From positions 47,408,625 through 47,472,624 of the forward strand of contig JABBOT010000001.1 in the NCBI GenBank assembly GCA_016165875.1: a DNA stretch of 64,000 nucleotides, read 5' to 3'. The notes under the pieces were generated by a model. It saw only the letters and a program-made list of their open reading frames with translations, was not told the DNA's origin and did not search any database. The stretch is from Acanthopleura granulata (taxonomy: Eukaryota; Mollusca; Polyplacophora; Chitonida; Chitonidae). This document shows positions 52,250-63,500 of the stretch, in pieces. Position 1 is the first letter of the stretch, and each line of letters begins with the position of its first letter. The position numbers and the translations under genes are program-made.

Positions 52250-53115
52250 TGACAGTCGTCCCGTCATTGTGAACCGTTGATACCGTTGACAACTGTGCTC
52301 ACCAACCGTTCCGTCAATCTGAAGAACTTGACACACTGTGTTCGTCACCCGTTATGTCAGTCTGGACCGTTGGCATACTTCGCTAACCACCTTATATGTC
52401 AGTCTGAGCCGGTGACGAATTGTGCTCACCAACCGTACATTCAGTCTAAAAGGTTGGTATACTTTGCTCACCAACCGTTGGTATACTATAATCACCAACC
52501 GCTCAGCCAGTGTGAACAATTGGCCTATTCTGCCCACAAAACATTCTATCCATCTGAACCAACTGTACACCCCCTCTTTCACCTCTTTCAGCCTGAACCT
52601 AGTATACTGTGCTCCACAACCGTTCAGTCAGTCTAAACTGTTATCATTGCATGCTCACCAACTATCCAGTCTGTCTGAACTGTTGGCATACTGTGCTCAC
52701 CAACAGTGCTACCAGTCTGAACAGCTCACCAAGTGCGTTCACAACCTGTTCAATCATACTGCGTTCACCAAGTGTGTTCACAACCTGTTCATTCATACTG
52801 CGTTCACCAACCGTTCAATTCAGTCTAAATCTTTGGCGTACTGTGGTCTCAAATCACACAGTAAGACAATACTGTGAGCATGTGCTTGCCAACGGCTCTC
52901 CAACGACATACTGTGTTCACAAACACTTCAGTCTAAACCATTGGTATACTGTGTTCACCATTTGTTCAATCAGTCTGAGTTGTTCACATACTGAGTTCTC
53001 AAGCGTCAAGTCAGTGTGAACGGTTGGCATACTCTGCTCGCCAATCTGTCTGAACCGGCGGTATACTGTAATCACCAGATCTGAACTGTTGGCATACTGT
53101 ACTCACCAACCGTCC
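52250..53115. repeat. Minisatellite of about 42-45 bp units
   Basis: About twenty imperfect units of the type CTGAACCGTTGGCATACTGT then GCTCACCAACCGTTCAGTCAGT. Long frames at 52277-52636, 52422-52877 and 52609-53019 are each open in different phases through the array and are treated as repeat-borne. The array ends a few bases before a candidate exon of the lyase gene. Confidence 0.85.
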
Positions 53116-53122
53116 AGTCCGT

Positions 53123-53293
53123 ATGAACCTCTGTTCCCATTACGAGACCTCACAAAGGTGTCACGTGACCGACAGCAGTTCGAGTTCCACTCTCTCAAAA
53201 AGCGTCATATTAAAAGATTGCCACACGGGGAGTGGGAGATTGTACCAAAGTTCCGCTTCTAGAACCAACACTCCAACGATGACCAGCGTCCAG
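53123..53293 (+). CDS. Candidate upstream exon of the tryptophanase-like gene
   Basis: An open frame ends in ...MTSVQ at a good donor (GTCCAG then GTATGT). Joined to the acceptor just before 55452 (a long T-rich tract ending TTTAAG) it continues in phase 0 into MEPFKIK of the lyase, across a 2158-nt intron. Translation could start at 53123, adding 57 serine-rich residues, or at the internal ATG at 53279, adding only MTSVQ. The shorter version resembles the few residues that precede the first conserved block in bacterial tryptophanase. The longer one could be a targeting sequence. This is inferred from splice signals and frame only; the exon may instead be fortuitous. Confidence 0.4.
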
Positions 53294-55451
53294 GTATGTA
53301 TGACTGGTTCGACTTAATTTACCGTGAACCTTTACCCATTCAGCGGCGTAACTTCATGGGTAGACTAATTGTTTGTTGACTGTGGGGTTGCCCTTCCATC
53401 CACGCCCATGGCTCTGTCCGTGTACCAAGTCCGGGACCGCGCGAAATCTCCCACCTAGTTGATAATTTAGTTGATAGCCTTATACATATCAATCTCCTTT
53501 TCATCACTGAATAAACAGCAAGGAAAAAATTCTACGGAATGTTGTCAGGGCGAGAAAAAAAAGTACCGCTTTCCCTGTTTGTTTTGAATACACAACCACA
53601 GTACTAATGACCATGTTGTTATAGTTTATAGTTTAAAGCATAATTGGTATTTGCATAAATACAATCATTACACATTGATGAATTTGTTATTGCCCAGTGG
53701 TTATAGTAAGTCAACCTTACCTCTAATGTTAATAAAAAAATAGTCGTGTGATGCATATACAGCATTATAGTCGTTAACCTCATGTTTTATTGCATGATTC
53801 ATGGTATTCGAATTGAAACATCTGAAATCAAAAAGGCGATACAATTAGCGGGTAACAATCGTCAGGATGACGTGATAAAGTGGTCATATCACTTTTTTGT
53901 CGCGTACTGTGTTGATATTATTTCCTTTTCTTGGTGTGACAAATTGAATCTGATCTTATATATCCAGATCAGTCAATTTATTCTCTCAAGTAAAGCGACG
54001 GCATGTGAAAGTGTTATAGACATCTGTAGCAGGCGATTAGCAGGATAGAAATCACAGATGTGTAAATTAAACATTTTTTGACCGTCAACGTTTGTAGTAG
54101 AACATGTTACACGGAGATGCCGTTACCACGTTCGCTTTCAAGCTGCTTGTCACGTTGCAAGTGTTGACCTACACCACGGTTTAGGCACGTGCTCCTGTGT
54201 GCCGTTGTTGACCAATTAAACCAAGTCAGTAAATAGACCTGTGAATGATCAGAGCAGTAAGAAATGAGAGTAGAGATGTTCCCATACACTGAATCAACTG
54301 ACATGAAAAGATGAGAGGACGTTTTTGAGCGGGAGCTCTTCCCCACTGTCCCCTATTTATTCTGTGTCTCCTTCGAGGGTGTTAGCACAGGCCTGCTACA
54401 GAGTCGGTATTGACTGCAGAGACGATTCTCTCTCAATACGACACAGACATCGTCGGGGTGACTTGAAAGTGTAACAAACATAGGGTACAATTCAGTACAA
54501 TTGTCTCATTCCCCACGCAACAAAAACTTGGAGTTACCAGGGCACACACGATCATTTCCTGCACTATTTGGAGTCGATGCACGACACTTCATCCTCCATG
54601 AACACCTGGCCCCGTATCTTCCTTGTACGCGTGACACCGCACCTTTCATATACGCGTGACACCGCTTTTTTCATTACGGGTGACAGTACATCTTCCATGC
54701 ACTCTAAAAGCCAATCTGTTGATTTGGCCTAATATTATATTTTCTGAGTGATACTGGAATAGGCTATGTTACAGCAACAGAATATAATATTATAGACAAC
54801 ACAATTGATACACCGTTACACCACTAAAAATAACACAACAAGTCCGCCTTATATAGGAATAGCACAATCTATTCTGCCATCACTCAGAAAACGCAGATAT
54901 TTATTGTCTTGAGAGTGTTTAAAGGGGTGACATAACTCTTCTGTGTATAAATGTATTTATGCATTCTGGTATATAAGCTCCATCTTCTGTAACGATGTGT
55001 GGCATCGCGCCACGCTATCGAAAACATGTGAGAGATGTCTGCTATTTGATTAAGAGCAAGTCCGGTCTGATTATTTTTTTAAGTGATAAGTGATAAGTTT
55101 TGATAAGTTTACAGTAAAGAGCCATCAAAAACATCTGGCTTTTAAATCTACATTGTGTCTTAAATATTTCGTACATATAAATTGTTCAAACGTTTATTAA
55201 TGAAACTGTATGAAAATAAGCATAAAAGCTTCCGATGGGACGTATATAATTTCCTCTTCGTCTGCACGTTTGGGTATAAATACATAGTTTTTAAATGGGA
55301 TTGTATCATCTGTTCTAATTGGAAATTGTGTCGTTGCAATATATTTCGTGAACCCACTTTCAAGAAAAACTATGCCTATGTATTTCCAGTAGTTATGAAA
55401 AAGATTAATAAAATTTTTGTTTTTTGTTTTGTTTGTTTGTTTTTTTTTAAG

Positions 55452-56864
55452 ATGGAACCATTCAAGATTAAGATGGTAGATGAGATGCCGGTATCTTCCA
55501 GATCTGAAAGAGAACGAGTGCTGAAAGAGGCCGGGTATAACCTTTTCCTAGTTCCGGCAAAGTACGTGACATACGACCTCCTGACGGATTCTGGGACCGG
55601 AAGTATGAGCAGCCTTCAATGGGCTGCCCTCATGAAAGGTGACGAGAGCTATGCAGGTGCCAGGAGTTTCCTAATGTTCGAGAAGACGGCGAAAGACATC
55701 ACGGGCTTTCAATATTTTCTTCCGATCCACCAAGCTCGAGCAGCCGAAAGGATACTTTTCCACGTTGTAGTCAAAAAAGGTAGCCTTGTGCTAGGCAATG
55801 GCTTTCTTGATACAGCCAAGGTGCATCTTATGCGTTGCGGTGCTATCCCAGTTGACCTATCCGTCGACACTTCCAAGTGGGGCAATTTTAACGGTGATAT
55901 TCAAATCAGCTTACTAGAATGTTACCTAGCCAAGGGTAAGCCAGAAGTATCATTAGTGTACGTCTCCGTGACCAGCCACAGAAACGGTGGACAACCCGTC
56001 AGCATGGCGTGTGCCCTGGCCATCTCTCAAATGTGCCGCAAGCATCGTATACCCTTCTACCTGGACGCTTCTCGCGTGCCCACAAACAGTTGGTTCGTGA
56101 GGTCGCGAGAAAGAGCGTTCGCCAAGCGGCAGCCGATGCAGATCGCCAGGGAAATGTTCTCTCTGTGCGACGGCTGCCTGATGTCCACAAAGAAGGATGG
56201 TATATGTAACACAGGGGCCTTCCTGGCCACAAGCTCTGCTCAGCACCACGCCCTCTTCTCCCAGCACCTGATTCTGACTGAGGGGTTCGTAACTTACGGT
56301 GGCATGACGGGTAGAGACATGGAGGCCGCGGCTGTCGGCTTGATGGAGGCACTGGACGAGAACTACTTGCGATTTAGAGTGGAATCCTTGGCAGATTTCG
56401 GCGAAATGCTCAAAAAAAGAAGTGTGCCTATCATAGAGCCCGTTGGGGGTTACGCCATCTGTATCGATGCCGGTACTTTACTCTCTCACCTCGACCCCAG
56501 CGCCTGTCCCGCTTGGGCGCTCAACTGTGCTATGTATCTGGAAGGGGGCATACGGGGGTCAGAGGAAGGGCATGTGATGAAAGATGTGGAAGCCAATGGT
56601 AAAGGACCCGCCGCTTCCAAGCAACTGCTGCGTTTGGCACTGCCTGGTCGCGTCTATACCCACTCGCACCTACAGCACATTAGTGACGTCATAGCGTCTG
56701 TGGTGGCACGCAGAACCAAAGTGTCGGGCATGCGCCTGAAAGAATCTTCCTCCCCATTACGACATTTCACTGCCGTCCTTGAGCCAGTCAACAGGGAAAT
56801 GTTTCCTAGCGTCACCAAAGGGAAGGAGTCGGTGCCCCAACTGAATAGTTACAGACGACATTGA
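55452..56864 (+). CDS. Tryptophanase / tyrosine phenol-lyase-like PLP enzyme
   Basis: This 470-codon uninterrupted frame aligns along its whole length with bacterial tryptophanase (471 residues in E. coli), a fold-type I PLP enzyme that splits tryptophan, or tyrosine in its sister family, into indole or phenol, pyruvate and ammonia. Conserved features are LLTDSGTG (43-50), KGDESYAG with Tyr67, Q-x-R at 94-96, GGQPVS (179-184), Asp205 and Arg208, the STKKD motif with PLP lysine 248 (245-249), EGFVTYGG (277-284), Arg394 in LLRLALP, and LRHFTA (436-441) with His438. Oddities are His176 where relatives have Asn before GGQPVS, Ala95 for Gly in the phosphate loop, Glu372 where tyrosine phenol-lyases have Arg, and about 20 extra residues at the C-terminus. 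The frame opens further upstream to 55182, but that part is T-rich and low in complexity, ending in an acceptor, and is read as intron. The coding part is visibly GC-richer than its flanks. The substrate is uncertain. A bacterial origin by transfer is likely but needs a phylogeny. Confidence 0.92.
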   Translation: MEPFKIKMVDEMPVSSRSERERVLKEAGYNLFLVPAKYVTYDLLTDSGTGSMSSLQWAALMKGDESYAGARSFLMFEKTAKDITGFQYFLPIHQARAAERILFHVVVKKGSLVLGNGFLDTAKVHLMRCGAIPVDLSVDTSKWGNFNGDIQISLLECYLAKGKPEVSLVYVSVTSHRNGGQPVSMACALAISQMCRKHRIPFYLDASRVPTNSWFVRSRERAFAKRQPMQIAREMFSLCDGCLMSTKKDGICNTGAFLATSSAQHHALFSQHLILTEGFVTYGGMTGRDMEAAAVGLMEALDENYLRFRVESLADFGEMLKKRSVPIIEPVGGYAICIDAGTLLSHLDPSACPAWALNCAMYLEGGIRGSEEGHVMKDVEANGKGPAASKQLLRLALPGRVYTHSHLQHISDVIASVVARRTKVSGMRLKESSSPLRHFTAVLEPVNREMFPSVTKGKESVPQLNSYRRH

Positions 56865-57170
56865 CTCACTGACCCATTTTTCAGCAGAAAAAGTGAGGAG
56901 TCGGCTCTCCTACAGAATAGTTACACGAGACTGACTCACTAACCCATTGTTCAGCAGCATTAACAGCGAGGAGGAGTCGGTTCTCCAAAAGAATGCTACA
57001 CTCTGACTCACTAGCCTATTTTGAGAACACGCAATGAGAAGGAACTGACTCTTCAACAGAATAATTACACTGACTCAATGTCGCATTTTTCAGTATAAGC
57101 ATTGAGAACGGGTCGGCTTTCCAACACAATGGTTACAGGGGACACTCCCTGACGCGTTTCCCCCATTTAT
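56825..57170. repeat. 68-76 bp tandem repeat covering the lyase stop codon
   Basis: Five diverging units start at about 56825, 56897, 56973, 57041 and 57110. Each has GGAGTCGG(T/C), a CTCC-AACAGAATAGTTACA-like block, then TGACTCACT(G/A)(A/G)CCCATTTTTCAG-like sequence. The first unit encodes the last residues of the lyase and its TGA stop; the other four lie in the 3' untranslated region. Confidence 0.8.
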
Positions 57171-57775
57171 GTTACCACAACTTTCGCCAAAATACCAAAT
57201 CAGTCGTCGTTAAATGAAATGCACAACAGACTATCAAAACATTTTGTATTGTAAATTACAATTGGTAACACCAGATTTGTTCTTTAAATCACCTTGAGGT
57301 CATTCCGACTGAGAGAAACGTGTGTAGTTTCGATATTTTTCTTGTAGCCATTTGGGATAACAGGACAGCAGAACATTTTGCAGTTACGCAGTATAAGCTC
57401 TATCAAAGTAAAGATAGGAGTATATTACTGCCATGTATTGTTTACTGCATTTACTGTTATATGTTGATCATATTCTGTATTTATCAGATAATGCGTACCT
57501 TTATTTAATATTCTTTATTATGTCACATGAACCCCTAATATCTCAGTGTGCAGCGTTCCCGACATATACATAAGGACATGGGTTAGGACATGTCTTGATG
57601 CTTCGTTCGCCGACAGGCTATTAAAATTCGTCTAGGTTGTGATGTGACGCTACACATACGAATAATATTAGGCGTTATTATTTTTCTGGCATTGAGATAA
57701 AGCTCCCATTAGACAAGAACGTAATATAGAGGCCCTACATTATATTAAATGCGCCCTTTGTTTCCTTTTAGAAAC

Positions 57776-57781
57776 AATAAA
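57776..57781 (+). terminator. Candidate polyadenylation signal of the lyase gene
   Basis: AATAAA about 910 bp after the stop codon and the first clear one I found downstream. Usage is not shown by the sequence. Confidence 0.3.
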
Positions 57782-58229
57782 GAATTTTAGATCTACATTT
57801 AATGAATGGATGTCTTCACCATGTCTTTATCTATCCAGTATATCTTTGCCTGGGTCCTGATTTACTTCAGTGGGATTGAATTCATAGCATTACCATCAGG
57901 GCTTAGCATTACCATTGGGTCACCACTGACTCAGATGACTCTCTGACTAGGTGCAACTATCAAGCCTTTTATCACTGAGGTTGCATGTTCGAGTCCATCT
58001 CTCGTCGTTTTTAGGGCTGTGAGGTTTGTCAGGTACCTATCCAAGATCGGCAGTTTAATTATGTGACAAAAATTTCAAATATGTGGCAAGGTGAAGTACA
58101 CCACAAAGGAATGTTTCTCTCTGTACCCATTAATATTTTTGAAATAGCATGAGAGATACATGTATGTATATTGCCTCTTGCTTGAAGGCCAACACCCCGA
58201 ATACATGTATATTTCATACCAAACCATAA

Positions 58230-58835
58230 TACATAATGTTGTGACTTAGCATAACCGCGTACCCTAATACCACATTGTGGCATATTTCTTTATTGTTTAT
58301 TTGATTGGTGTTTTACGCCGTATTCAAGAATATTCCACTTATACGACAGCGGCCAATATTATGGTAAGAGGAAACCGGGCAGTGATTGTAGGAAACCCAC
58401 GGCCAGGTGGTGGCAGACTTTCCCACCTAAGACCGGAGAGGAAGCCATGCATGAGCCGGGTTTGAACTCACAGCGACCGCATTGGTGATTTCCTGGGTCA
58501 TTGCCCTAGCATTGTGACAATTCCCACACCCTATTACCACATTGTGACATATCCTAACATCCCAATACCACCTTGAGACATATCTCCACATTGTGACCTG
58601 TTCTCACACCCTGATATCACATGGTGACATACCCCAACGCCCTGATACCACGTTGTGACATATCCCCATACCTAACACCACATTGAGGCATATCCTCTTA
58701 CCTTATACAACATTCTGACATTTCATCATACTATAATACTTCATGGTGTCATATCCTAACACCCTAATACCACATTGTGACAATTCTAACAACTAAAACC
58801 ACATTGTGACAATTCTAACACCCTTATACCACATA
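58230..58835. repeat. Minisatellite of about 30-36 bp, interrupted by a SINE
   Basis: Units of CCTAATACCACATTGTGACA then TATCC(C/T)(A/C)ACA run from about 58510 to 58835. One unit (ACCCTAATACCACATTGTGG) lies at about 58260-58280, on the other side of the SINE, so the array was split by the insertion. Confidence 0.75.
58287..58513 (-). mobile_element. Near full-length family A SINE inside a minisatellite
   Basis: The plus strand shows TTATTTGATTGGTGTTTTAC, GCCGTATTCAAGAATATTCC, TATACGACAGCGGCCAATAT, GAGCCGGGTTTGAACTCACA and GCGACCGCATTGGTGA. The same minisatellite unit flanks both ends. The last part of the tRNA-like head is worn or missing. Confidence 0.85.
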
Positions 58836-59059
58836 ATGTGTATGATCTCGCCATTTTTCCTCGATCATTCGCAGCAAGCGGTGTTTATGCTATACTTCTA
58901 AGGTATTGTGATCTTACGCAAAGAAGCTGTTTCTTACACTGATCAGAAATGAAATCACATGAATTAAAAAACATTAAGGAAAAATCACTGGCTTCACCTT
59001 ACAATCTAGTTGCATCTAACTGCGGTTAATGTGTGCCCTTTTGAAAATGTCAATGTCCA

Positions 59060-59135
59060 AATTACTTCGTCACGGTCCGATTGACTTCGTAACGGTCTGC
59101 ATGACTTCATCACGGTTCGAATGACTTTAACGCTT
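59060..59135. repeat. Short tandem repeat of about 25 bp
   Basis: Three imperfect units of the type TTACTTCGTCACGGTCCGAT / TGACTTCGTAACGGTCTGCA / TGACTTCATCACGGTTCGAA. Confidence 0.7.
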
Positions 59136-59139
59136 TTTG

Positions 59140-60490
59140 AGACTTTTGGAGAACCTATGGTTCATTAAGGATATTTCAATGCTCACAATCCATGTCAGAG
59201 ATGTTTATATATAACAGCAACAAAGGTACTGATTATAGTTACTCTCGGGGCACTTTTTGACATTTTTTAAAATAAGATAACGATAAACGTATATTCATTG
59301 TCCAAAAGATTAAAATAAACTCTTATTTTTTCTGAAATGTCTATTTAATCCCAGGATGGACATTTCAGTTATAATGGTGAAATTTGGGAAACAACCATAA
59401 TCTAAGACACTCATTCAGAGCCAGATAAGATGGCTACTCCCATGCGACCCCTGCTGTATGACACGCCCACACTGCTCTCACCAAGGACCCGTGAATCTAG
59501 AACCCTCCAAATTAACAACGAAGTTTCTAATTGGAATGCACGAAATTTGCAGAAATAGGAAAAATCAACGTTACTATTTTAGCAACCATTCAAAATAAAC
59601 GTAACAGACTGTGTATATGGATAAGAATCTCTGTTTAATTGGATCCCAGTGTTTCGATGTACATTCTAACATCTTCGTCAAGCGAGTGAAGACACGAAGC
59701 AAAATTCTAACTTAATACATCATGATGTAAATACTAAAACCAGAAATTATGAAAGTATCTTCTGACGTCGAAAAGGCTGAATTTTAATAGCAATATAACA
59801 GGCACGAATTTGTATAATTTTCCACGAAAAAATTGTCACATCACACACATTTCTGTACTTCATTCCTCGAACAATTGCAGCTTTTAGCCCTGAGGATAAC
59901 CTTGGGGATTTTCGGAAGAAAATGTGCTTGGAGTGTTATTTTGGACTTCGATCAATAAATAAGTTTACCATTGTAGTGCTTATAGCAATGAGGTAAAACT
60001 GCTCTGACTTGTGTACAACTACACAGCTGTGCACATTACATAATATTACTATGAAATAATATTTCACCTTATTAAGATTTCATGCTCAAGGGAACACAAA
60101 AACTAACTCAAAAGTCGAGTGTAGATTTTTCTAATATAACCTCCTTTTGTAGAATGTGAGTCTTAAGTGTGATGCTAATTTTGGTGCACAAAAACTTTCT
60201 AAAAAAATTGGCAACTTCACGTCTAAAAAGTTCTGCCAATGTGAGGGATGGAACCCGAGCTTCTTGTGTCTCGTTCATTGCTGGAGACTCGTCATTTGCT
60301 TGGGTTCTGAGCCACCTCCCGTTTAAGCTATATATAGCTTATATATAGCTTAAACTAACTTGTCATTATGCGAATAAATATACTCGTTCCCGGGCGAGGG
60401 GTTTTAGGGGTAGACACTATTATACGTTACAAGTATGCATGTGCTCAGTCTGTTCAGGAACTAGCCGTGATCCTGACGCGCAGTCAGAAG
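59140..60490. other. Intergenic, no gene seen
   Basis: AT-rich. A small palindromic stretch (AGCTATATATAGCT and TATATATAGCTTAAA, about 60328-60356) may be incidental or a TATA-like element. No coding sequence recognised. Confidence 0.4.
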
Positions 60491-60507
60491 CGTCCACGTC
60501 AACAACT

Positions 60508-60516
60508 ATGGGAAAA
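60508..60516 (+). CDS. Possible first coding exon (Met-Gly-Lys) of an unidentified gene
   Basis: CAACTATGGGAAAA followed by the strong donor GTAAGTAC would give a tiny initiating exon after a GC-richer leader. No certain next exon was found. One possible partner is 61910-61974, which has an acceptor (TTCTTATAG), an ATG at 61944 and a donor (AAG then GTTAGT). Evidence is limited to splice motifs. Confidence 0.15.
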
Positions 60517-60519
60517 GTA

Positions 60520-63500
60520 AGTACTTTAATACTGATTAGACAACCTCGCATATACAGGGCCTCAGTTATAGTTGTTTTTGTTTAACGGCAATTAAACCTG
60601 AGTGTAAATCATGCAAGTTACAAACTAAAATTCCCTTTCATTTTTGTGGGTTTCGAAAACTTCACAGTCTTTCGTAATGTTTTCTATTTATTTCATCAAT
60701 TTGATTATAACTTTAACGTTATATATACATACTTTATACTATATACTATATAGAGTTTTCTATGTCTTCAGTGGTGGTAATTTTGTTTTAATTCACTCGA
60801 AATATAATTGAATAGGATATGACCTCAAACAGCTGTGATTGCAAGGCAGAACGTTCTGTACATAACGTCACTGTACATTCTGTACATTCACCACAAACCA
60901 TCAGAATGATGTTTTGGTTGTGGAAGTGCAACTATAGTAACACTATTTGTCTCGCCATTGATTGGCGTTAAGCAATAATTATTCATTCATTCCTTCTGCA
61001 TCTCTGAGAGCATCCAGTGTAGTTAACCAGTCCTGCTAAACGACAATTAAGAGATAACAAGAAGGAAGTCAATGAACGCGTCGCCACATAAACTACCCCT
61101 TGCAACGAGATGAGAAATCGTCCCCTGCTGTTGCAAGAGTGAGATGTCATTTTTTTCCTGCAAAAAAGAAAGAAAATCTACTTGAATCTGAAGTAAAATT
61201 GCTATGCAGAATATCCGTGAAAAATTGGAGTGGTGTGATTCATACGTTTTCTTTTATCAGATGGCAAAACTAAAGTCAAAAACATATTTCGCTATTTTAG
61301 GTCGTTTTTGAGGAGGGAATTCCCATCATAATAAAACTATGAATACGTGAACCAAAATCGTGTGTGTGTCTTTGATGTCAAGTTGGAGAGATCTAATCTA
61401 TTGGGAGGTATCACGTTGATTCAAGCAATCATACTGTTGTAATTCGTAAAAATGCCATATTTTTTAGAGTCAGCATATTCACCATTACAGTTCGTGACTC
61501 ATTGCTCTTTGTTTCGCGTAGTACAGCGATAACACGCGCCGCCATGAATCCAACTGACAATAGAGTTCAGGAATTCAAGCCCTCTCTTTGTGTACATTTT
61601 TTTTAGTACCATGAGTTACGGTAAAATGATTAAACCAGACACAAGACAAGTCTCATTTGTTTACATTTTGCAAAGCTACATATTAGATATGCTTCCTACT
61701 ATAACCAATATGCATGGATGATATATGGTACACACTTTCGATGAAACCTCATTGCAGCTACAAGTGATATCAGCCCGTTTCAACGCGCAGCGCGTTAGGT
61801 GTCAGCACATCGAATAGTCATATGTGGAGAAAGGCAACCATGTGTGTTTATCAGTTCACCTTCATAAATATCCGTCGAAGGTTTAAATATTAAATCCAAC
61901 TTCTTATAGATCTGACTGGAAGAGATTTTATTTAGCGGACAAAATGTGTAAAAAAGACAGGGTGGACGCTCAAGGTTAGTAGCTAATTTTTTTTTATTAT
62001 TGGCCTATTACAAGGTAAGACCTGTTATGTAAGAACTTCAACCCCATACCGGGGAAGCCCTTGCGTCATTCTACAGTAGATTTGTCACTGTGAGCTGGTT
62101 GGCAAATGTCCTGAGCGCTATGGGAAGAATTTCCCATCTGTCTGCAAAGGGGTCCTTTTAGGGTTTCACAAGCTTCTGATGCTCTTGTCGAAATCACTTG
62201 AGAAAGTAACAGTCTCGAGAGCTTGCGGAACCTTAAAATTTATGTGGTCACACTTTGATTTCTGCATTATCATTATTGCTGCAATAGTAAGTCCTGTGCA
62301 GGTGAAACCACAAAGTTGAAAACAACCATGTGTAAACACTGAAATAAAGGGACACATTAATTGGAAAGCTTTAAACAGTGTCAAGCCAAGCATGAGATTA
62401 GGATCCAAATGATGGACAACGCCTGTCTGTGTGTATATATACATATATATACAACGTATATATGCATTAGCAAAAACAAGCAAGAAGTATGTATCGATAA
62501 AGTATCCCATCCAAAGTTTTACTTTTATAAATTGTTATATGACTAAGATACTGATGTTCAAAGTAAGAAAGAATGCACACATCGAGAAGAGGAATGCACC
62601 GCCAAGTTTTCAATTACAACCAATCACAGAAGACCTATTTTTATGCCGTACCCGATACTGCGTTTGTTTCTGCTGTTTCGTCACTTGAGCCCTCTTTTGC
62701 CTTGGTGTCATACAGAGTGAAGAGCGCATGGTGTGTGTCCCTCTTCTCTAACATGGCGTATCACCTGTAAGAATTTCAAGATAAAAGTTGATTTATGGAG
62801 ATGCCACTGGCGTCAGAAAAAGAAGACGGCCGTGGCTGTTCATGCCTGCTGCAACAGATGGCTTCCTCATTTTGTCACATCACGCCATGCCAAAACCTCG
62901 ACAAAAGATATTTTCCACTGGGTCAGTGCGACTGTCAACTCGGCCAAGTCAACTACTCATGCGGTAGATCTGTATTGAGAAACCGAACTAACTGGATCTA
63001 ATCGGGTAATATCTCATACAGTCAGTTCATAATTAATTGTACTTTTTTTTATTACATTTCAACATTAAATACAAGTTACTGGACATGGTAACAGCTCAGT
63101 AATTGCCAGGGTATTAAAGTAGAAAAACACCAATATTTCAGTGCAATATGGCGCGTTTCTCCGAGTGAAAAAATTACCACATAGCAACACTTCATTTCAT
63201 GTTTTGAACAAAACCAGTTCCATTTCGATGCGCTCACGTGTAATATTACAGGTTGTTTATGACTATCTTGTTCATTGTAAACTAGTTCATAATATGTCTG
63301 TTCTTTACACATTTGTGTATCTTTATACTGCTTATGACTTAAATCACTTGACTTGATTGATAGAGCTCTCTGATCAGTCAAGGTAGATTTAGAAAATGGA
63401 GTTTTTCCAGGCTTGTAGGAAGAAATGGTTTGCTCTGTGATCCTATAGGAAATATAAGTATAAAACTGTACATGCGTCTTTGTTTGTGTACTCAAGAATT

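Noticed and set aside
52277..53019. Frames of 119, 151 and 136 residues
   Set aside because: All three lie in the same 42-45 bp minisatellite and overlap in different phases.
55182..55451. Upstream extension of the lyase frame (90 residues)
   Set aside because: T-rich, low-complexity sequence ending in a long pyrimidine tract and AG. It looks like intron, and the bacterial family has no such extension.
55953..56352. Minus-strand frames of 104 and 117 residues
   Set aside because: Antisense shadows of the lyase coding sequence, open because that region is GC-rich.
55452..56864. Lyase as bacterial contamination of the assembly
   Set aside because: The flanks are eukaryotic in character on both sides, the frame is preceded by a splice-acceptor-like tract, and there are no bacterial neighbours or operon features. 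Only long reads can fully exclude a chimera.
2322..58513. Dispersed repeats as a CRISPR array or phage-like system
   Set aside because: The repeats are tRNA-headed SINEs with A-rich tails and target duplications, or head-to-tail minisatellites without unique spacers, in a eukaryotic genome.
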